A stretch of 64,000 bases of DNA from NCBI RefSeq assembly GCF_044901685.1, contig NZ_JBJDPS010000010.1, forward strand, positions 62,001 to 126,000, in the 5' to 3' direction. The translations under genes were made by a program, and so were the position numbers. The stretch comes from Micromonospora_G sp044901685. Its GTDB lineage: Bacteria > Actinomycetota > Actinomycetes > Mycobacteriales > Micromonosporaceae. Within the stretch, counting starts at the first letter, position 1. Every line of letters begins with the position of its first letter. The notes below the pieces were generated by a model, which searched no databases, was not told the DNA's origin, and saw only the letters and a list, made by a program, of their open reading frames with translations. Below are positions 1 through 8,338 of the stretch, in pieces.

Positions 1-384
1 CGAGACCGCCTCGGCACCCAGGTCGGCGCCGATCGCCACGGCCCGGCGGAGGAACTCGATCCGCACCGCCGGGTCGTCGTCGAGCAGGGTCGGCGCGTGC
101 TTGCGCCACGGGTCGAGCAGGTAGCGTGCGCCGGTCTCGATCACCAGGCCGAGGTCCAGTTCGGCGAGCCGGTTGCCGAGCGCGCTCACCCGACCGGCCA
201 GGCCGGGGGCGAACGGGTCCAGGTGGTCGTGGTCGAGGGTGAGCGCGACCCCCTGGTAGCCGAGGTCGGCGATGACCCGCAGGGCGTCGTCCAGCCGGTG
301 GTTGGCGAACCCGTTGGTGCCGTACCCGAACCGGAGGCCGGGCGCCGTCGGTGCTCCGGTCGGCACCGCATCCCCGCCGCTCAT
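1..384 (-). CDS. EboE-like TIM-barrel isomerase, N-terminal part
   Basis: Partial gene running off the left edge; 128 N-terminal residues are visible. After a short Gly/Pro-rich start it reads RFGYGTNGFANHRLDDALRV and then a GYQGVALTLDHDHLDP segment. This is the first strand and helix layout of xylose-isomerase-like TIM barrels (AP endonuclease 2 family). The ATG overlaps the stop of the upstream prenyltransferase gene in an ATGA junction, so the two are translationally coupled. A TIM-barrel protein next to a UbiA-type prenyltransferase is the arrangement of ebo gene clusters, so an EboE-like role is inferred. The metal-binding and catalytic residues lie outside the window, so the substrate cannot be read. 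Confidence 0.7.
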   Translation of the reverse strand, partial: MSGGDAVPTGAPTAPGLRFGYGTNGFANHRLDDALRVIADLGYQGVALTLDHDHLDPFAPGLAGRVSALGNRLAELDLGLVIETGARYLLDPWRKHAPTLLDDDPAVRIEFLRRAVAIGADLGAEAVS

Positions 385-1244
385 GTCGGAGACAGCTTCC
401 GGGCCAGCAGCCGGCCGATCGGCGCCGCCGCCGCGACCGCGAGACCGAGCAGGCCGGCACCGGTCCGGGCGACCAGCGCGCCCTGCAACGCGGGCAGGCC
501 CATGATGCCGGCCCCGACCGCCGCCCGTACCTGGGGAGCGGCCGGGTCGGTGGCGACCCGGGCCTGGGCGGTGCCGTACTGGCCGACGTACCAGGCGGTC
601 AGCGCGGCGGGCACCCAGGCCCGCCAGCCGGTGCGGCGGGGGCCGACCACCGCCGAGGCGGCCACCGCGGCGGTGCCGGCCATGGTCACCCGGGGCAGGG
701 TACGGTCGGCGCCGCTGACCTCGCGGCGGGAGAGTTCGGTCACGGTGTACGTGTGCGCGGCCACCGTCACCGCCGCCGGCACCGCCCGCAGTGCCCGGCC
801 ACCGCTCGCGCCGAGCAGCACGTCCAGCCCCCGGCAGGCGGCCATCACGGCGGGACCGGCGGCGGTGTTCTTGGCCTTCACGTCGTACGCCCAGATCGCG
901 CCGGCCAGCGGCACCGCGACGGCGAGCGCCCGCCGGCCACCGGTGAGCCCGGCGACGGCCAGCCCGGCGGCGGTCAGCCCGGCCGAGATGCCGAGCGCGG
1001 TGTTCGGGCTGACCCGGCCGCTCGGGATCGGCCGCTCCGGCCGTTCCACCGCGTCGAGGTCGCGGTCGGCCCAGTCGTTGGCCGCCATCCCGGCCCAGTA
1101 GAGCAGCACCGAGGCACCGGCCAGGGCCGGCACCCGACGGTCCAGGGCATTCGCGGCGGCGGCACCGGCCACCACGTCACCGGGTACGGAGAGCGCCGCC
1201 GGCGCCCGGACCAGCTCGGCGAGATCAGCCAGCGAGGGGGGCAT
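381..1244 (-). CDS. UbiA-type prenyltransferase (EboC/SCO3242-like)
   Basis: 287 residues, an integral membrane protein of the UbiA superfamily, which moves isoprenoid chains onto acceptor molecules. The first aspartate-rich motif is clear (NDWADRDLDAVERPERPIPSG, residues about 57-77). A second motif region reads AYDVKAKNT. Between and after them are several Ala/Val-rich hydrophobic helices. The gene follows the inositol-phosphate synthase gene after 11 bp and overlaps the next gene by 4 bp, so the three form one operon. Family knowledge: EboC-like enzymes act with the other ebo products in export or modification of a cytoplasmic metabolite. The acceptor and product here are unknown. Confidence 0.85.
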   Translation of the reverse strand: MPPSLADLAELVRAPAALSVPGDVVAGAAAANALDRRVPALAGASVLLYWAGMAANDWADRDLDAVERPERPIPSGRVSPNTALGISAGLTAAGLAVAGLTGGRRALAVAVPLAGAIWAYDVKAKNTAAGPAVMAACRGLDVLLGASGGRALRAVPAAVTVAAHTYTVTELSRREVSGADRTLPRVTMAGTAAVAASAVVGPRRTGWRAWVPAALTAWYVGQYGTAQARVATDPAAPQVRAAVGAGIMGLPALQGALVARTGAGLLGLAVAAAAPIGRLLARKLSPT

Positions 1245-1255
1245 GTCGGCGCACC

Positions 1256-2509
1256 TCAGCCCTGTTCCGCGGCGGACTGTCCGACACCGTCGGCGGGTCG
1301 GCCGTCCGGGTCGTGCCCGACACCGTCCGGGTCACCCCCGACGGCGGCCCGGTCCCGCCCGACGCCGGCCGCGTCGGCGTCGAGCCGGCGGACGAAGGCG
1401 CAGAGGGTGGCCCACTGCTCCGGCAGCGAGTGCGGTCCTTCACCGAGCGGGTCCTTGAAGAAGAACGCCAGCTCGCCGAGGGGGCCGCTGCGTCCGGTGT
1501 GGTGCGCGGTGGCGGTCAGCCGGGCCAGGTCGAGCACCAGCGGCGCGGCGAGCGCCGAGTCACAGCCGTGCCAGGTGAACTCCATCCGCATCGCGGTGCC
1601 GAGGAACCCGGAGAAGGTGATCAGGTCCCAGGCTGTCTTGAAGTCGCCGATGTCGTCGACGTACTCGATCCGGGTGTTGCCCTGGGGCACGTAACCCAGC
1701 GTCTCGCCGAGCACCCGCTGCTTGCTCGCCGCCTTCGCGGCGTTCGCGGCCGGTTCGGCCAGGTTGGCGCCGTCGCCGCCGCCGAGCAGGTTCACCCCGG
1801 ACCAGGTACGCACCTTCAGGTTGCGCAGCGCGAACATCGGCGCCAGCACCGACTTGACCAGGGTCTCCCCGGTCTTGCCATCGTGCCCGGCGTAGGGCAA
1901 CCGCTCCCGCTCGGCCAGTTCGGCCAGGGCCGGCAGCCGGGCACCGGTGGACGGGGTGAAGTCGACAAAGGAGCAGCCGGCGGTGAACGCCGCGTACGCG
2001 TACGCGGAGCTGTGCGGCAGCACCACCGCCTCGGTGGCGAGCGCCCGCTCCAGCGCGGCCAGGTCGGCGTGCCCGGGGTGCGGTTCCGGTGCCGGTTCGG
2101 TGGCCGAGACGTTCACCACCACCACCCGGTCCAGCCGGTGCCGCTCGCGGAAGTTGTTGAGGTCGGTGACGAGTGCGGCGATCACGTCGGCCTGCCGCTG
2201 CGCCGCCGGCACCGGACGGATCTCGTCCTCGACCGAGGCCAGTTCGTCGGGGAGTGCGGCCACCAGTCGGGCCGGCAGCACACCGGCGGCGGCGAGCGAC
2301 TCCGCTTTCTTGAGGATGGGGGTGGGGGCGATGTCGTGACCGCCGAAGACCAGGTCGGCGTAGCCGGGCAGGGCCGGGCTGCGCAACGCGGGTAGTTCGG
2401 TGACGCAGCCGGTCGGCTCGACGAGCCCGGCACGTAGGGCGAGTGCCCCGACCACGCTGGTGACGGCGACCGAGCCGCGTGCGCCCACCAGCCAGATTCC
2501 CGTACGCAT
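1256..2509 (-). CDS. inositol-3-phosphate synthase family protein
   Basis: 417 residues. The N-terminus (MRTGIWLVGARGSVA) is a Rossmann NAD-binding fold. The later GVNLLGGGDGANL and AKAASKQRVL segments match the catalytic half of myo-inositol-1-phosphate synthases, which turn glucose 6-phosphate into inositol 3-phosphate. The last 40 or so residues are a low-complexity Asp/Gly/Arg-rich tail outside the enzyme fold. The gene heads the visible operon. Its ATG has a strong Shine-Dalgarno (GGAAGGAG) 5-6 bases upstream and a promoter about 70 bp upstream. The link to UbiA and TIM-barrel genes suggests a specialised ebo-type pathway and not the housekeeping inositol synthase, but that is inference. 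Confidence 0.85.
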   Translation of the reverse strand: MRTGIWLVGARGSVAVTSVVGALALRAGLVEPTGCVTELPALRSPALPGYADLVFGGHDIAPTPILKKAESLAAAGVLPARLVAALPDELASVEDEIRPVPAAQRQADVIAALVTDLNNFRERHRLDRVVVVNVSATEPAPEPHPGHADLAALERALATEAVVLPHSSAYAYAAFTAGCSFVDFTPSTGARLPALAELAERERLPYAGHDGKTGETLVKSVLAPMFALRNLKVRTWSGVNLLGGGDGANLAEPAANAAKAASKQRVLGETLGYVPQGNTRIEYVDDIGDFKTAWDLITFSGFLGTAMRMEFTWHGCDSALAAPLVLDLARLTATAHHTGRSGPLGELAFFFKDPLGEGPHSLPEQWATLCAFVRRLDADAAGVGRDRAAVGGDPDGVGHDPDGRPADGVGQSAAEQG

Positions 2510-2576
2510 GTTGTGCTCCTTCCTCGCGCGGGGAACTGCGCGACGGCACCTGCCCGGGGGGTCGGACAGATCCGCC

Positions 2577-2606
2577 GGTATAAATACTGGCGTGCTGGAA
2601 AGTCAA
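2577..2606 (-). promoter_or_regulatory. candidate sigma70-type promoter of the ebo-like operon
   Basis: On the minus strand, TTGACT (2606-2601) and TATACC (2582-2577) are separated by 18 bp. Transcription would start near 2570 and leave a leader of about 60 bases before the ATG at 2509. The short AT-rich patch stands out in very GC-rich surroundings. Confidence 0.5.
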
Positions 2607-2609
2607 CGG

Positions 2610-3324
2610 CGTGGTGGAAGAGCACCCCGCCCGCCCGACCTGCGCGGATGACGTCCCACGAACAGCGCCGGAGTCGGCGGCAACGGCGTTGTTCGTGGAA
2701 CCCGACAGGTACGGGCGGACGGGGCTGGCAGGCAAGGTCGGTCGGCGTCGCGACCTTGCCTCCCCCGCGTCGTGCCGGCTGGTACGGCGGCGGTACCGCA
2801 GCGCCGCGCCAGCCGGAGTCCTTCCCTGATGTAGTTGTCGGATGCGGTCCGGGACGGGGGCCCCGGGCCGTACCCCGGGCTACGGCGTAGCCCTCTGCGA
2901 AGGTGTCCGGACCGTGTTGGGGTCCGGATCGGATGACCGGCCCTGGGGGTCAGGGTCCGGGTGGAACCGTGGAACGGGCGGCCCCGGGGGTTGGGGCCGG
3001 TCGGGTGCCCCGAGGGGGTCGGGGTGGCCGTGCTGCTCGGGCGTCCGGTACGACCGGGGAATCCCGGTCCGGCCGTACCGGACGACCGCGTTACCTCCGT
3101 ACGTCCGGCACGGTCCGGCTGGACTCGCGAGACGTACGCCCTCCGGGTCGACCCTGCTCCGGGCGCGGGGCGCAACCGCGACCGGACCCTCGCTGATCGG
3201 CCCGGAAAGCCGCTCGGGTGGGGTTGTTGGCACGCAACCCCACGGGATGGACGTACTGGAACCGGTGGGCGGACCTACCGGTGCGCCGGGCGGCGCGACC
3301 GGTCGGTGCCGCGGTGGTGCCGGG
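2610..3324. other. long non-coding stretch, no gene recognised
   Basis: About 700 bp between the start of the inositol-phosphate synthase operon and the stop of the Gfo/Idh gene. Open frames here are Arg/Pro/Gly-rich with no recognisable protein family, which is typical of chance frames in GC-rich DNA. The part from about 2840 to 3300 is rich in GTCCGG and CGGACC tetrad-like words and G-runs. No tRNA, palindromic terminator or insertion-sequence end was seen. It may be decayed coding DNA. Confidence 0.5.
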
Positions 3325-4542
3325 TCAGGCGGCGACCGTGACGAGCGTGGGCTCGACCTCGGTCCACGACGAGCCCAGCTCCGCCGAGCGCACCACCGCG
3401 TCCAGCACGAGCTGGACCTGGAGGGCGTCGGCGAACGACGGGGTGGGGTCGGTCCCGGTGGCGATCGCCTCCAGGAAGTCACGCATCTCGTGGGTGAACG
3501 AGTGCTCGTAGCCGATGATGTGTCCCGGCGGCCACCACGCGGACATGTACGGGTGGTCGCCCTCGGTCACCAGGATCCGGTTGAAGCCCTGCTCGGCCGT
3601 GGGGCCGCTGGCCTCGTAGAACTCCAGCTCGTTGAGGCGTTCGAGGTCGAACACGACCGAGCCGAGCGATCCGTTTATCTCGACCCGCAGCGCGTTCTTG
3701 CGCCCGGTCGCGAACCGGCTCGCCTCGTACGTGGCCAGGGCCCCGCCGTCGAGCCGCGCCACGAAGACGGCGGCGTCGTCGACGGTGACCTCACCGGTGG
3801 CGATCGCCTCGACGGAGCCGTTGCCGGTGGACGCGGCGAGTCCGCTGGACTCCGCCGGCAACGGGCGCTCCTTGACGAACGTCTCGGTGATCGCGCTGAC
3901 CCCCGTGATCCGCTGTCCGGTCACGTACTGGGTCAGATCGATGATGTGCGCGCCGATGTCGCCCAGCGCACCGGAACCCGCCCTGTCCCGCTGCAACCGC
4001 CAGACCAGCGGGAACTGCGGGTCGACAATCCAGTCCTGCAGGTAGACCGCACGCACGTGCCGGATCACGCCGAGCCGGCCGGATTCGACCAGCTTGCGCA
4101 TGAGGGTGACCGCGGGGACCCGGCGGTAGTTGAACCCGCACATGGACCGCACGCCAGCCGCCTGCGCCTTGGTCGCCGCGGCGACCATGGCCCGAGCCTC
4201 CTCCACGGTGTTGGCCAGCGGCTTCTCGCACAGTACGTGCTTGCCCGCCGCCAACGCCGCGATGGTGATCTCGGCGTGGCTGTCGCCGGGGGTGCAGACG
4301 TCGACCACGTCGATGTCGTCCCGGTTGATCAGGTCACGCCAGTCGGTGGTGTGCCCGTCCCAGCCGAGCCGGTTGGCGGCCGTGGCCACCTTCGACTCGT
4401 CCCGGCCGCAGATCAGGGCCATCCGGGCTCGTGTCGGCAGGTCGAACACGCGGTTCACGGTGCGCCACGCCTGTGAGTGCGCGGCGCCCATGAACGCGTA
4501 GCCGACCATGCCGACCCGCAGCTCGCTTTCTACAGTGGACAA
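3325..4542 (-). CDS. Gfo/Idh/MocA family oxidoreductase
   Basis: 405 residues. An N-terminal Rossmann fold (RVGMVGYAFMGAAHSQAW) is followed by the family's EKP motif (HVLCEKPLANTVEEA, about residue 113). The GFO/IDH/MocA C-terminal domain carries conserved RRVP, DIGAHIIDL and GYEHSFTHEM stretches. It should oxidise or reduce a sugar or cyclitol with NAD(P). The start is a TTG with GGGGGAGG spaced 7-8 bases before it. It is the last visible gene of the operon with the ROK regulator and sugar ABC transporter, so its substrate is presumably the imported sugar or a derivative. An inositol-like substrate is possible but not shown. Confidence 0.9.
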   Translation of the reverse strand: MSTVESELRVGMVGYAFMGAAHSQAWRTVNRVFDLPTRARMALICGRDESKVATAANRLGWDGHTTDWRDLINRDDIDVVDVCTPGDSHAEITIAALAAGKHVLCEKPLANTVEEARAMVAAATKAQAAGVRSMCGFNYRRVPAVTLMRKLVESGRLGVIRHVRAVYLQDWIVDPQFPLVWRLQRDRAGSGALGDIGAHIIDLTQYVTGQRITGVSAITETFVKERPLPAESSGLAASTGNGSVEAIATGEVTVDDAAVFVARLDGGALATYEASRFATGRKNALRVEINGSLGSVVFDLERLNELEFYEASGPTAEQGFNRILVTEGDHPYMSAWWPPGHIIGYEHSFTHEMRDFLEAIATGTDPTPSFADALQVQLVLDAVVRSAELGSSWTEVEPTLVTVAA

Positions 4543-4560
4543 GGTGGGCCTCCCCCTAGA

Positions 4561-5610
4561 TCAGAACCCGAGCTTGCTGTAAGTGCTCGCGTTCTCCTTG
4601 GTGATGGTCTCCGAAGTGAGAGTGATCTCCTTCGGGACCTGCAGCTCGACCAGGTCGGACATGCCCTTGCCCTGACCGATCAGGCGAGCCAGCGTGATCG
4701 CCGAGGATGCCATCGAGGGGCTGTACGTGACCGTCGCCTTCAGCACGCTGTTGTCGGCCCCGATCGCGTCGATCGCGGCCTTCGAGCCGGCGCCGCCGAC
4801 CATGATGAACTCGCTCCGGTTCGCCTGGGTGATCGCGGCCAGCACGCCGATGCCCTGGTCGTCGTCGTGGTTCCAGACCGCGTCGATCTTCGGCAGCGCC
4901 TGGAGGAGCTGCGACGCCGCCACCCGGCCGGTGTCGGCGGTGAACTCCGCCGGGATCCGCCGGGCCACGGTGAAGCCGAAGGTGGCCAGCTCGGCCTTGA
5001 AGCCGGCCGAGCGCTCCGAGGTCAGCTCCAGCGAGTCGATGCCCGGGATCTCACCGATGATCGGGTTGGCGATCCCCTTGGCCTTCATCTGCTCGCCGAT
5101 GTACTTGCCGGCGGAGACGCCCATGCCGTAGTTGTCGCCCTTGATCTGGAGCCGGTAGGCGAGCGCGTCCGGGAACGCGCGGTCCAGGTTGACCACCGGG
5201 ATGCCGGCCTTCATGGCCTCCAGGCCGAACGCGTTCAGCTCCTTGCCGTCGTGCGGCAGCAGGACGATGACGTCCGGCTTCTGCGCGATCAGCGTACGGA
5301 GCGCGGCGAGCTGGGCGGGGGCGTCGGCACCGGCCTCGACCGTCTTGAAGGTGACGTCCGAGTAGAGCCCGGCCTGCGCCTTGGCGTTGGTGGTGATGGC
5401 CGCGAGCCAGCCGTGGTCGGCGGCCGGGGCGGAGAAACCGATGGTGACCGGCTTGCCCGGGGCGGCGGCGGAGGCGTCGGCGACCTTGGTCTGGCCCTCC
5501 GGCGCGGAAGCTTCGTTACTGGTGCAGGCGGTGAGCAGGGCACCGGCGCCGAGCGCGGCCCCGCCGAACATCAGCCGGCGGCGCGACAGGTCGCGCGCTT
5601 GCTGGGTCAT
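4561..5610 (-). CDS. sugar ABC transporter substrate-binding lipoprotein
   Basis: 349 residues. The N-terminus has twin arginines (RRRLMFGGAALGAGALLTAC) followed by a lipobox with Cys, so it is a Tat- or Sec-exported lipoprotein. The mature part (PVTIGFSAPAADHGWLAAIT, then DVIVLLPHDGKELNAFGLEA) is a type-I periplasmic binding fold of the RbsB group. It captures a sugar outside the membrane and delivers it to the permease encoded just upstream. The ATG at 5610 is preceded by GGAGGTCGTT. It lies 95 bp after the permease stop and 18 bp before the oxidoreductase. The ligand cannot be named from sequence. Confidence 0.9.
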   Translation of the reverse strand: MTQQARDLSRRRLMFGGAALGAGALLTACTSNEASAPEGQTKVADASAAAPGKPVTIGFSAPAADHGWLAAITTNAKAQAGLYSDVTFKTVEAGADAPAQLAALRTLIAQKPDVIVLLPHDGKELNAFGLEAMKAGIPVVNLDRAFPDALAYRLQIKGDNYGMGVSAGKYIGEQMKAKGIANPIIGEIPGIDSLELTSERSAGFKAELATFGFTVARRIPAEFTADTGRVAASQLLQALPKIDAVWNHDDDQGIGVLAAITQANRSEFIMVGGAGSKAAIDAIGADNSVLKATVTYSPSMASSAITLARLIGQGKGMSDLVELQVPKEITLTSETITKENASTYSKLGF

Positions 5611-5705
5611 AACGACCTCCTGTTTTCCTTGAAGGGTGGGGGTGTGCGGATATGTTGGGTCCGGCGAGCGCCTGGCTGCGGCGTCACCTGGAGGGTTGCG
5701 GTGCC

Positions 5706-6776
5706 TCAGGTCGTGGTGACCTTGTTCCGCGCGAAGAACTGGGTGACCGACTTGAACCGGAATTGCTGGATCAGTACGGCGGCGACGATGATGCCGCCCT
5801 TGACCATGTTCTGGATCTCGACCGGAAGACCGTTGATCGCGAACAGGTTGGTGATCGTGGCAAAGATGATCACGCCGAGCACGGAGCCGATGATGGTTCC
5901 CCGGCCGCCGCTGAGCAGCGTCCCGCCGATGATCGCGGCGGCGATCGCGTCGAGTTCGTAGAGGTTGCCCATGGCCGCCTGGGCCGAGTTGGCCTGGGCG
6001 GTCAGCATGATCGCGGCGATCCCGCAGCAGAGCCCGGAGAGCGCGTAGAGCAGCAGGCTGTGCCACCTGACGTTGATGCCGGCGAGCCGGGCCGCCTCGG
6101 GGTTGCCGCCGACCGCGACCGTACGGCGACCGAAGGTGGTGCGGTTGAGCAGCACCCAGCCGACGATCACCACCCCGGCGAAGATGTAGACCAGGATCGG
6201 GATGCCGAGGAACTTGTTCGCCGCGATCCCGTTGATGAAGGTGTTGCTCGAGACCTGGGTCTGCTTGTTCGAGATCTGGGCCGCCAGCCCCCGGGCGGCG
6301 ACCAGCATGGCCAGGGTGGCGATGAACGGCACCAACTTGCCGTACGAGATCAACACGCCGTTCACCAGACCGACGATCGTGCCGACGATGATGGCGGTGA
6401 AGATCATGCCGGCCGCGCCGTAGCTCTGGGTGGCGACGGTGGTGGCCCAGACCCCGGCGAGCGCGACGATCGCGCCGGCCGAGAGGTCGATGCCGCCACC
6501 GATGATCACGAACGTCATCCCGACGGTGACCACACCGACCACGGAGGCCAACTGGAGGATCGACAGGACGTTGTTCCAGACCCAGGTGGAGTCGCCGTAC
6601 AGGTTCGGCTGGGTGACCGCACCGATGATGATCAGCAGCGCCAGTACGCCGACCAGACCCAGGTTACGGGTGATCGACTCGCCCAGGTCGCCACGAAACT
6701 TGCCACCCTTGGCCGGAGGCGTGGCGCCGCCGTGCTGCGGGGTCTCGGCCACCGCGGTCGCGGTCGCGTCACTCAT
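5706..6776 (-). CDS. sugar ABC transporter permease (RbsC type)
   Basis: 356 residues with a hydrophilic N-terminus and about 8-10 hydrophobic segments. The family stretch GIDLSAGAIVALAGVWAT occurs near residue 100, and the conserved end GGTLLSGGRGTIIGSVLGV near residue 290. These mark the BPD_transp_2 permeases of ribose/autoinducer-2-type importers. It forms the membrane channel for the operon's sugar importer. Its ATG overlaps the stop of the ATPase gene by 4 bp (ATGA), indicating coupled translation. Confidence 0.92.
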   Translation of the reverse strand: MSDATATAVAETPQHGGATPPAKGGKFRGDLGESITRNLGLVGVLALLIIIGAVTQPNLYGDSTWVWNNVLSILQLASVVGVVTVGMTFVIIGGGIDLSAGAIVALAGVWATTVATQSYGAAGMIFTAIIVGTIVGLVNGVLISYGKLVPFIATLAMLVAARGLAAQISNKQTQVSSNTFINGIAANKFLGIPILVYIFAGVVIVGWVLLNRTTFGRRTVAVGGNPEAARLAGINVRWHSLLLYALSGLCCGIAAIMLTAQANSAQAAMGNLYELDAIAAAIIGGTLLSGGRGTIIGSVLGVIIFATITNLFAINGLPVEIQNMVKGGIIVAAVLIQQFRFKSVTQFFARNKVTTT

Positions 6777-8338
6777 GCTGGCGCACCTTCCATCAGCGAC
6801 CCCGACATGACGAGGTCGAGCACCGTGTCTTCGTCAAGTTCGCCAGCCGGCGCCTCGCGTACCACCCGTCCCTCCCGCATGACCAGCACACGGTCGGCCA
6901 GGCCCAGCACCTCGGGCACCTCGCTGGAGACCAGCAGCACTCCCACACCACGTGCGGCAAGGTCGCGGATCACCTGGTAGAGCTCGGCGCGGGCGCCGAC
7001 GTCGACGCCCCGGGTCGGCTCGTCGAGCAGCAGCAGCCGGGTGTCGCCGAGCAGCCAGCGACCGACCACCACCTTCTGCTGGTTGCCACCGGAGAGGGTG
7101 CGTACGGCCCGGCGCACGTCACGCGGACGCAGTTCCAGCGCGTCGGCGATACCCTCCGCCTCGGTCCGTTCCTTGCCGGCGTCGGTGAAGCCGAGCTTGG
7201 CGTACCGACTGAACGTGGCCAGCGTGACGTTGCGGTAGATCGGCTCACCGAGCAGCAACGCCTGGCTCTTGCGCTCCTCCGGGGCCATTCCCATGCCGGC
7301 CTTCACCGCCGCGCCCACGCTGCCCGGACGCAGGGTGCGCCCGTTCATGGTGACCGTGCCGGCCTGTGCCCGCCGGGCGCCGTAGATGCACTCCAGCACC
7401 TCCGACCGGCCGGAGCCGACCAGACCGGCGATGCCGACGATCTCACCCGCGCGGACGGTCAACGAGATGTCGGCGAACTCGCCGTCACGGCTGAGCCCGT
7501 CCACCCGGAGCAGTTCGGCGGAGTCGGCGTCGGTCGCCGCCGGCCGGTCCGGGAAGACGTACTCGATGTTGCGGCCGGTCATCCGGCTGACCAGATCCTT
7601 GGTCGGGGTGGTCCGGGCGGGCAGGTTCGCCGCCGTGGTCCGACCGTCCTTGAGTACGGTCACCCGGTCGCCGATCTCGCGGATCTCGTCCATCCGGTGC
7701 GAGATGTAGATGACCGCGATGCCCTGTGCGGTCAGCTCGCGGATGATCCGGAACAGGTTGCCGACCTCGTCGTGGGCGAGCACCGCGCTCGGCTCGTCCA
7801 TGATGATCAGCCGAGCCTCGTGCGAGAGCGCGCGGGCCATGCTGACGATCTGCTTGCCGGCGGCCGGCAGCGACCGGACCATCGTGCTGGACGGGATCTC
7901 GCCGTGGCCGAGGCGGGCGAGGATGCCGTTGGCCTGGCGTTCCATCCGACCACGGTGGACGAAGCCGAGGCTGCGCGGCTCGTGGCCGAGGAAGGCGTTC
8001 TCCGCCACCGACAGGTCCTCGACCAGGTCGAGCTCCTGGTAGATGGTGGCGATCCCGGCCTTCATCGCGGCCTGCGGGTTGGCGAAGCTGACCGGCTCAC
8101 CCAACCACTCGACCTGGCCGGAGTCCGGTTGGTGGGCGCCGGAGAGCACCTTGATCAGGGTGGACTTGCCGGCCCCGTTCTGCCCGAGCAGGCAGTGCAC
8201 CTCGCCGGCCCGCACCTCGAGCTGCACGCCGTCGAGCGCGCGTACGCCGGGGAAGGTCTTCACCACGTCGGTGAGCCGCAGCACGACCGGCGACTCGACC
8301 TGGTTATCTGGTTGTTCGGTAATGGCTTGCTCGCTCAC
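6773..8338 (-). CDS. sugar ABC transporter ATP-binding protein (RbsA/MglA type)
   Basis: 521 residues holding two ABC ATPase domains in tandem, the usual length for this group. The first has an intact P-loop (GQNGAGKST) with LPAAGKQIVSMARAL in place of a canonical signature and IIMDEPSAVL as Walker B. The second has a degenerate P-loop (GLVGSGRSE), a good signature (LSGGNQQK) and LLLDEPTRGVDVG. That asymmetry is normal for the family. The GTG start overlaps the upstream ROK regulator's stop by 4 bp, and GGGGAGG lies 5 bases upstream. It energises import by the neighbouring permease. Confidence 0.93.
   Translation of the reverse strand: MSEQAITEQPDNQVESPVVLRLTDVVKTFPGVRALDGVQLEVRAGEVHCLLGQNGAGKSTLIKVLSGAHQPDSGQVEWLGEPVSFANPQAAMKAGIATIYQELDLVEDLSVAENAFLGHEPRSLGFVHRGRMERQANGILARLGHGEIPSSTMVRSLPAAGKQIVSMARALSHEARLIIMDEPSAVLAHDEVGNLFRIIRELTAQGIAVIYISHRMDEIREIGDRVTVLKDGRTTAANLPARTTPTKDLVSRMTGRNIEYVFPDRPAATDADSAELLRVDGLSRDGEFADISLTVRAGEIVGIAGLVGSGRSEVLECIYGARRAQAGTVTMNGRTLRPGSVGAAVKAGMGMAPEERKSQALLLGEPIYRNVTLATFSRYAKLGFTDAGKERTEAEGIADALELRPRDVRRAVRTLSGGNQQKVVVGRWLLGDTRLLLLDEPTRGVDVGARAELYQVIRDLAARGVGVLLVSSEVPEVLGLADRVLVMREGRVVREAPAGELDEDTVLDLVMSGSLMEGAPA

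Noticed and set aside
5611..6066. A longer start for the sugar-binding protein reaching into the permease gene
   Set aside because: The internal ATG at 5610 has a good ribosome site and begins a standard twin-arginine lipoprotein signal; the extension is an antisense-like frame inside the permease.
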